Of a DNA stretch of 49,340 nucleotides, positions 43,760-49,340 are shown one piece after another. Positions within the stretch are counted from its first letter, which is position 1. Every line of letters starts with the position of its first letter. Location: positions 1-49,340 of the forward strand of contig JAUIAB010000023.1 in NCBI GenBank assembly GCA_030425505.1, read 5' to 3'. Origin of the DNA: Bacteroidia bacterium (lineage in GTDB: Bacteria; Bacteroidota; Bacteroidia; Cytophagales; Flammeovirgaceae). The translations under genes were made by a program, and so were the position numbers. A model generated the notes under the pieces. The model saw only the letters and a list, made by a program, of their open reading frames with translations, was not told the origin of the DNA and searched no databases.

Positions 43760-46123
43760 TTACCCAGGTATAACCAGACTGAACGTTGAGCCTTTATCTT
43801 TTTCACTCTCTACAGATATTGAAGCGTTTATAAGCTGCGTAAACTGTTTTACAATAGCTAAACCTAAGCCTGTTCCTGTTATATTTTGAACGTTAGAAGC
43901 CCTAAAAAAGGAATCAAACAAATTGGGTAAATCTTGCTCGGGTATGCCAATACCAAAATCTTCAATATTACATACGACTTCTTGTGGGTTTGTATAATCT
44001 ATTGTTAGAATAGGAGATTTATTAGTTAAAGTATATTTAATTGCATTGCCTAAAAGATTAGAAATAATATGTGAAAAAATGCTTTCATCAGTTGAAATAT
44101 TACGTTGATCGCCAATGATTTTAAGCTCTACATTCAACCCTTTAGTACTACTCTTAAAGGAAGCTTCAATCATCTTCTTAGAAGTATAAGAAATATCAGT
44201 TAATTTAAATGTTGTTTTTATCTTTCCAGATTCTATTCTACCTATAGTTAGAATATCATCCATTAGGTTGGTAATTCTATTCAGCTCATTACCTATTCTT
44301 TCAATGTTTTTATTAATCTTAGGATTTTCCGGATAATTAGCTATATGATAGCTGAGAAGCTCAATATTACTTCTTATAGTTGTAAGAGGCGTTCTAAACT
44401 CATGGGAAGTCATAGAGACGAACTTTGACTTTAACTCATTAAGTTCCCTTTGCTTTTTTAATGCCCTTTCTAAATTTATTTTAGTTTGCTTTTCAAGAGT
44501 AATATCTTTGATAAAAACACTGTAATGATTCTTTCCTTCAAACGTAAAGGAAGAAGCCCTTATCTCTGCAGCGATCTCTTCTTTATATTTATTGATTACA
44601 TCAACTTCAATTTTTTGGTCTTTTTGACTCAAAATAGAACCAATTCCAATTTTATGAATACTCGAATAACGCTCAGGTATAATCTTGCTAATTAAATTAG
44701 ATTCTTTTTTAGGATTATCACAAAATAGGCTAGAAGCTTTATCATTGCACTCAATGACTCGCTCATTTTCATCCAAAATAAATACTGACTCTGGAGAAGT
44801 GCTAACTATAGACTCTAACTTTTTTTGCCTAGATAATATCTGATCTCTAGCCATCTTTTGTTCTGTAATATCCAGGTGTATACCTATAGAACCAGTAATA
44901 TTTCCAGCATTATCATAAACTGGCGCACCACTTATTAGAACCCATTTTTTTTCGCCATTTTTATTTACAATTTGAAGTTCATAAGCACCTGATTCTCCGC
45001 TAGTTCTTTTTTTAATTTCACTTTCCAGCATTTCAAGATTTGAAGAGTTTTCATGCGCTTTAAGAAGAATACTTGCATTTTTATTTATTAGCTCATCTTG
45101 AGAATAACCTGATATTTTGCAGAATGACTTATTGGCAAACAAAATATTTTGATCTAAATCAACTTCTAATAAACCTAGATTCATATTTTCAATAATACCT
45201 CTAAACTTTTCTTCACTTCTTTTTAAAGCAATTCGAGCATGCACATTTTGAGTAATATCTCTGGCGATTGCAGCAAAGCCAAATACCTCATTTTTAGAAC
45301 TATCAAGTAAAACTCTAGCCTTTTGCGTTAGCCATAGTTCTTCACCTGTTTTAGTGATAGCAGGAAATTCTAAAGTTGAGATCCTATTCTTTTTCTCGAA
45401 CTGACTTTGATAAAAATTTAGTATTTGATCCTTATAATCTTCTCTTACAAACTTTAAAAAGTGTTTGCCTATATAATCTTTCTTTTTTCCACCCATTATC
45501 TTTAGAGCAGAGTCATTGACAAAAGTTATGTATCCTTTCAGATCCGTTCTGTAAATAATATCTCCAGCTTGTTCTACTAAATCCTTATACTTATTCTCAC
45601 TTCTTAATAATGCCTTTTCTACTCGCTCTCTTTCTTTTATTTCTTTTTTTAATAGCTTATAGCTAATGGATCCTTCTAAGCTTTTTGCAAACTGTTCAAT
45701 CACTTCTTGAATCTGATTGAGCTTTTTAGAACTTAGATTTTCTTTATATCTGGAAGAAAAAAGCTCTAAAAAGCCATAATCACTCAACCTAAACACTGCA
45801 TGAACACCGCCATTTTTAATTATAGTATAGGCATAGTTTTTATCAAACTTTACTTTTTTGTCAGGATTAAAAACACTATAACTCTTATAGTCAATAGGAA
45901 TGGAAGCGAGTGGAGTAAATGCATTAGCAGTATCTGACTTTGCATTCTTATTTACCCAAACAGCTCCAAACTCTAGCTTTTTTTTAGAAAGCAAGACTTT
46001 AAGAAACTCATTTGCACAGACTCGAGGGTCTAATGATTTATTTGTAGCTAAAGATAACTCATATAGAAATTGTGCATCATATAAAGCTTTTTGCCGATAT
46101 ACATCAGACATGGTCTGTTTCAT
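43760..46123 (-). CDS. PAS-domain sensor histidine kinase
   Basis: This 787-residue protein has no membrane segment and is probably cytosolic. It begins with a GAF-like region (residues ~10-170). PAS domains follow (~190-300 'YKDLVEQAGDIIYRTDLKGYITFVNDSAL', ~310-425 'FRGIIENMNLGLLEVDLDQNILFANKSFC', ~435-550 'LESIVSTSPESVFILDENERVIECND'), with PAC segments such as 'GFAAIARDITQNVHA'. The kinase core has the H-box 'KFVSMTSHEFRTPLTTIRSN' and ATPase motifs 'HIISNLLGNAIKYT', 'EDFGIGIPEQDLPNLFDSFFR' and 'TGTGLGLAIVKQF'. It is paired with the LytTR regulator. The first seven codons are a 21-nt fragment of a dispersed repeat; the ATG four codons in ('MSDVYRQK') is an alternative start. Confidence 0.92.
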   Translation of the reverse strand: MKQTMSDVYRQKALYDAQFLYELSLATNKSLDPRVCANEFLKVLLSKKKLEFGAVWVNKNAKSDTANAFTPLASIPIDYKSYSVFNPDKKVKFDKNYAYTIIKNGGVHAVFRLSDYGFLELFSSRYKENLSSKKLNQIQEVIEQFAKSLEGSISYKLLKKEIKERERVEKALLRSENKYKDLVEQAGDIIYRTDLKGYITFVNDSALKIMGGKKKDYIGKHFLKFVREDYKDQILNFYQSQFEKKNRISTLEFPAITKTGEELWLTQKARVLLDSSKNEVFGFAAIARDITQNVHARIALKRSEEKFRGIIENMNLGLLEVDLDQNILFANKSFCKISGYSQDELINKNASILLKAHENSSNLEMLESEIKKRTSGESGAYELQIVNKNGEKKWVLISGAPVYDNAGNITGSIGIHLDITEQKMARDQILSRQKKLESIVSTSPESVFILDENERVIECNDKASSLFCDNPKKESNLISKIIPERYSSIHKIGIGSILSQKDQKIEVDVINKYKEEIAAEIRASSFTFEGKNHYSVFIKDITLEKQTKINLERALKKQRELNELKSKFVSMTSHEFRTPLTTIRSNIELLSYHIANYPENPKINKNIERIGNELNRITNLMDDILTIGRIESGKIKTTFKLTDISYTSKKMIEASFKSSTKGLNVELKIIGDQRNISTDESIFSHIISNLLGNAIKYTLTNKSPILTIDYTNPQEVVCNIEDFGIGIPEQDLPNLFDSFFRASNVQNITGTGLGLAIVKQFTQLINASISVESEKDKGSTFSLVIPG
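46103..46123 (-). repeat. Fragment of the ~95-bp repeat forming a gene start
   Basis: The 21 bases starting ATGAAACAGACCATGTCTGA are identical to the first 21 of copy C2 but here form the start codon and first residues (MKQTMSD) of the histidine kinase. The rest of the element is missing. Confidence 0.75.
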
Positions 46124-46180
46124 TATATTTTTCTTTTAGAAATTATTTTGTACTGCTACTTTTTATTCCCCTAATCTCAC

Positions 46181-48022
46181 TTACTCTACAGTTACTGACT
46201 TAGCTAAATTTCTAGGTTGATCAACATTACAACCTCTTAATAAAGCTATATAATACGATAATATTTGTAACGGTATTACAGAAATGAATGGTGCAAGAAA
46301 ATCAGAGCAGTTTGGTACTTTTATTACATCATCTGACTCACTAGAAATGAGAGTGTCACTTTCTTTGACTATAGAAATTATCTTTCCCTTTCTTGCTTTT
46401 GTTTCTTTAACACTGCTAAAAATTTTATCCTTATAACTTTCCTGGTTTGCGACTACCACCACAGGCATATTCTCATCAATCAGTGCGATAGGTCCATGCT
46501 TCATTTCAGCAGCTGCATAGCCTTCGGCATGGATATAAGAGATTTCTTTAAGCTTTAATGCGCCTTCTAAAGCAATAGGAAAATTCACGCCCCTACCCAA
46601 ATAAAGAAAATCAGAAGCAGAAAAATATTTCTGTGCTATCTTTTGTATATCACCCTTAGATTTAAGAGTCTTTTCGATTAAACCAGGCAACTGACTAATT
46701 TCTTGTAAATATTCCCTGGCTTCTTCCCTGGTAATTTTCCTCTTTAGCAACCCTAATTGGATAGCCATTACACCTAAAACACAAATTTGAGATATAAAGG
46801 CTTTAGTAGAAGCAACCCCGATTTCAGCACCAGCACAAGTATAACTGCCAGCATCAGTCATTCTGGATATTGCAGACCCTTCTACATTACAAACACCATA
46901 GGTGAATGCACCAGCTTCTTTAGCCATTTTCAGAGCGGCTAGAGTATCTGCTGTTTCACCAGATTGAGATATAGCTACTACAATATCGGAAGAATTAATT
47001 ATTGGGTCTCTATACCTAAACTCAGATGCGTAATCTACCTCTACATTTAATTTAGCTAATTTTTCTATAAGATACTTTCCTACAATACCAGCATGCCAAG
47101 AAGTGCCGCAAGCAACAATAGTCATTTTTGAAGCTTGTAAAAATTTTACCTCATTTTCATATATACCTCTTAATTTAGGTTCTAAATAATTGACATCAAT
47201 TCTGCCTTGCAGGCAGTTTTTAATCACCTGCGGTTGTTCCTCAATTTCTTTGAGCATAAAGTGCTCGTACTCTCCTTTTTCATAGTCATTAATAATATGA
47301 TCTCCTAGCTCTTGTATTATCGGAGCTTTTAGCTTGCCAGTCCAATCAGAAAGAATTAAATCACCATTTTGTTTACACGTGACAATATCATTATCTTCCA
47401 TGAAAATAGCCTTTTTAAACCGTCTTGGGAAAGCCAGCTTATCAGAAGCTAAGAAAAACTCCCCATCATCAACTCCAATTACCAGCGGACTATTTCTTTT
47501 AGCAGCTACTAACTTCCCAGGCTCTTGTTGAGAGATAACAATAATAGCAAAAGCGCCTTCTAACTTTTTGCTAACCATTTGCACAGCTTTTTCCAAAGAG
47601 CAGCTATACGTATCCTGAATATCCTCAATAAGATGGACAATAACTTCAGAGTCTGTTTCGGAATCAAAACTGTGTCCCTTAGCTTCCAATTTCTCCTTTA
47701 ACTCTTTATAGTTTTCAATTATACCGTTATGAATTAGTGCCAAGTCCTTCCTTCTTGTAGTATGAGGGTGCGCATTGATATCATTCGGCTCTCCATGGGT
47801 TGCCCAGCGGGTATGTCCAATACCTATTTGACCACACAAAGACTGAGATTGGAGGTAATTACATAAATCTTCAACTTTGCCAGACATTTTATAAATATTA
47901 AGGCTTCCATTTAAGACAGCAAGCCCTGAGCTGTCATAACCTCTATATTCTAATTTTTTAAGTCCAGCAATTATATTAGGATGAGCATCATTTTTTCCTA
48001 AGTATCCTACTATTCCACACAT
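46181..48022 (-). CDS. glmS: Glutamine--fructose-6-phosphate aminotransferase (isomerizing)
   Basis: The start chosen gives 'MCGIVGYLGKND' with the catalytic Cys2 exposed after Met removal and a length of 613 residues, normal for GlmS; a longer frame begins 15 codons upstream and is wrong for this reason. The N-terminal glutaminase domain shows 'IGHTRWATHGEPNDINAHPH' and 'LIHNGIIENYKELK'. Two SIS domains follow ('VACGTSWHAGIVGKY', 'AISQSGETADTLAALK', 'GVASTKAFISQ', 'YLGRGVNFPIALEGALKLKEISYIHAEGYAAAEMKHGPIALID'), ending '...NLAKSVTVE'. It makes glucosamine-6-phosphate, the source of UDP-GlcNAc for cell wall and for the neighbouring polysaccharide genes. No glmS ribozyme is seen. Confidence 0.97.
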   Translation of the reverse strand: MCGIVGYLGKNDAHPNIIAGLKKLEYRGYDSSGLAVLNGSLNIYKMSGKVEDLCNYLQSQSLCGQIGIGHTRWATHGEPNDINAHPHTTRRKDLALIHNGIIENYKELKEKLEAKGHSFDSETDSEVIVHLIEDIQDTYSCSLEKAVQMVSKKLEGAFAIIVISQQEPGKLVAAKRNSPLVIGVDDGEFFLASDKLAFPRRFKKAIFMEDNDIVTCKQNGDLILSDWTGKLKAPIIQELGDHIINDYEKGEYEHFMLKEIEEQPQVIKNCLQGRIDVNYLEPKLRGIYENEVKFLQASKMTIVACGTSWHAGIVGKYLIEKLAKLNVEVDYASEFRYRDPIINSSDIVVAISQSGETADTLAALKMAKEAGAFTYGVCNVEGSAISRMTDAGSYTCAGAEIGVASTKAFISQICVLGVMAIQLGLLKRKITREEAREYLQEISQLPGLIEKTLKSKGDIQKIAQKYFSASDFLYLGRGVNFPIALEGALKLKEISYIHAEGYAAAEMKHGPIALIDENMPVVVVANQESYKDKIFSSVKETKARKGKIISIVKESDTLISSESDDVIKVPNCSDFLAPFISVIPLQILSYYIALLRGCNVDQPRNLAKSVTVE

Positions 48023-48459
48023 AGTTTTAAAAATTTTGGTTTGACAATAAATAATTGTCCAAATCAATAACCTTAAAAGCTGCTATTTTCAGTTTTTAGC
48101 TGAAAGAGGATAGATGGGAGGTAAATCACCATTTACTTGTGTTTTTTAAACACTCACAAATCGCCTTAGAAATAAACGACAAAATCAACCTATTTAACTT
48201 ACAAAAAGAACCTTTAATCGAAATTTCAGAGTAAGTTAATGAAGCGTATTTGATGCTCATCGACTGGGTTCTTAGAAGTATAAAAAGTATGAATATTGGT
48301 ATACTCCTTAAGGAATATGCAAAGAGAGACTAGTGCAGTATTTATCAAAATATGCTTTTTTCAGTTCTATTAACAAAAATTAAGGAAATTTACTTTGAGA
48401 TAACTTTAGTAATTAGTAAATTTCAAGCATTAATAAGTTTTTCTTTAACCAGCAAAACA
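48023..48459. other. Divergent gap between glmS and the SpvB-like gene
   Basis: About 440 bases, A/T-rich, with no open frame of significance. Promoters of both genes must lie here. A TAACTTTA at 48401-48408 is one base from the -7 consensus in the direction of the SpvB-like gene. I see no hairpin or repeat of note. Confidence 0.45.
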
Positions 48460-49340
48460 ATGAATAGAAGAAGACAACCAGTATTATGGCTATTACTTAC
48501 ATTTATATTCATAACCCACCAATCATACTCTCAAAAGACCTATATTCCTGATGATCCTAAGCCATCTAGTTGTACAGATGCATTGGAGGAGTTAGATGCA
48601 TCTGGCTTAGATGGGTCTTATATGGAAATGGAAGAGTTGGTTAGCGACTTAGGGTTTTCGGTAGATGTATCCCCAGATGGGAGCTTACAGGGAAGTATGC
48701 CTTTAAATCTTACACCAATCCCTAATGGTATGGTTCCAGAGCTGGGAATTAGCTACAATAGTAGATCAGGAGAAAACATCATGGGAAAAGGCTTTAGCCT
48801 GAGTGGTTTTGGGTCGATATATAGAGGAGGCAGCAAACCGAGATTTGATGGTAAGAGTACCCCTACAAGATTTACAGAAGAGGATAGGTTGTATATGGGC
48901 GGGGTTAGGCTACTAGCTCAGGATGGGAGCAAGAGCTACTGGGAAGAGGGACAATATTACTACCCCGAGAACTCTCCAGAGACGAAAGTTGAAGTACAAT
49001 ACAGTGATATAAACATAGAGGGGCCCTCAGGCTTTAGAGTGACGGGCGTAGATGGAAACACAAAGCTATATGGTGAGCGGTCAGATGCGAGGACAGGAGG
49101 AATAGGGGCAGAGAATGACCAGACTATAATGTGGATGTTGTACAGAGTAATCGACAGGGAGGGTAACTTCTATGAGCACAGATATGGTCATGAATTTCGT
49201 ATGCGTCCAGAAATGGAAGAGAGCTACGTTGGGGAGCTACGGAATCCAGTAGTAGAGTACCCATTGGAGAGTTACTATGGTGGACATTTAAATGATGCAG
49301 GGTTAGTAAACATAGATCCAGTATACAGAGTAGAGTACAA
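48460..49340 (+). CDS. SpvB/TcB-type secreted protein, N-terminal part
   Basis: The frame is open to the window edge (293 codons visible). A signal peptide ('VLWLLLTFIFITHQSYSQ') is followed by the SpvB-family opening 'VDVSPDGSLQGSMPLNLTP', 'PNGMVPELGISYNSRSGENIMGKGFSLSGFGSIYRGG', then 'RFTEEDRLYMGGVRLLAQDG', 'FRVTGVDGNTKLYGE' and 'WMLYRVIDREGNFYEHRYG'. This matches the N-terminus of Salmonella SpvB and Tc-toxin B components, which form shells around C-terminal effector regions together with RHS repeats. The toxin or effector end is outside the window. Codon use is visibly more GC-rich than in neighbours. It is divergent from glmS. Confidence 0.85.
   Translation, partial: MNRRRQPVLWLLLTFIFITHQSYSQKTYIPDDPKPSSCTDALEELDASGLDGSYMEMEELVSDLGFSVDVSPDGSLQGSMPLNLTPIPNGMVPELGISYNSRSGENIMGKGFSLSGFGSIYRGGSKPRFDGKSTPTRFTEEDRLYMGGVRLLAQDGSKSYWEEGQYYYPENSPETKVEVQYSDINIEGPSGFRVTGVDGNTKLYGERSDARTGGIGAENDQTIMWMLYRVIDREGNFYEHRYGHEFRMRPEMEESYVGELRNPVVEYPLESYYGGHLNDAGLVNIDPVYRVEY

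Noticed and set aside
46181..48067. GlmS start 15 codons upstream of the chosen one
   Set aside because: GlmS needs its catalytic cysteine at position 2 after Met; the longer form would bury it.

Overview
The window is chromosomal DNA of an AT-rich Bacteroidota (Bacteroidetes) species, most likely a marine-type member of Cytophagales or a relative. Two proteins carry gliding/type IX secretion C-terminal domains. Obg lacks the OCT domain and adenylate kinase has a short lid. GH3-family, GSCFA and LytTR proteins are present, and several upstream regions carry the Bacteroidota -7 promoter hexamer pattern TAnnTTTG. I see no rRNA, tRNA, CRISPR array, integrase or transposase.

Layout. Bases 1-3281 hold the end of a large secreted protein with lamin-tail domains, two of which are nearly identical DNA copies. 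From 3.4 to 8.4 kb lies an accessory island. It contains a very AT-rich gene with a nuclease-like N-terminus and helical repeats (possible defence gene), a DUF6364/PIN toxin-antitoxin pair whose stop codon runs into an attC-like imperfect palindrome, an orphan HicB antitoxin, an unknown protein and an orphan HigA-type regulator. From 8.4 to 17.4 kb are a GH3-family enzyme, an M42 aminopeptidase, a second secreted protein, a Kef-type antiporter, and a divergent group made of an M14 deacylase, a RimB-like protease and RimK. From 17.9 to 22.4 kb is a DUF4129-DUF4350-MoxR-DUF58 operon. From 22.5 to 33.6 kb are ApbE, a run of unknown small proteins, a geranylgeranyl-reductase-like flavoprotein, a dicarboxylate/glutamate symporter, proline-catabolic PruA and a GSCFA protein.

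From 33.9 to 48.0 kb, on the minus strand, are obg and adk, then a cluster that looks like a synthase-dependent polysaccharide system: processive GT2 synthase, TackOD1 zinc-ribbon regulator, UDP-N-acetylhexosamine dehydrogenase, HlyD-type adaptor and TolC-type outer-membrane protein. A PAS-rich histidine kinase and a LytTR response regulator lie next to it, followed by glmS, whose pathway feeds UDP-GlcNAc. The right edge holds the start of an SpvB/TcB-type secreted protein.

The least explained structure is non-coding. (1) A roughly 95-bp repeat occurs as four near-full copies, all on the minus strand and abutting the start codons of unrelated genes, plus a 21-nt fragment that forms the first codons of the histidine kinase. 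(2) A roughly 92-bp GC-rich element with complementary ends occurs three times, each time just 3' of a gene, in that gene's orientation, inside a convergent gap. (3) A double palindrome lies upstream of the flavoprotein gene. These repeats and the TackOD1-linked polysaccharide system are the best candidates for undescribed biology.
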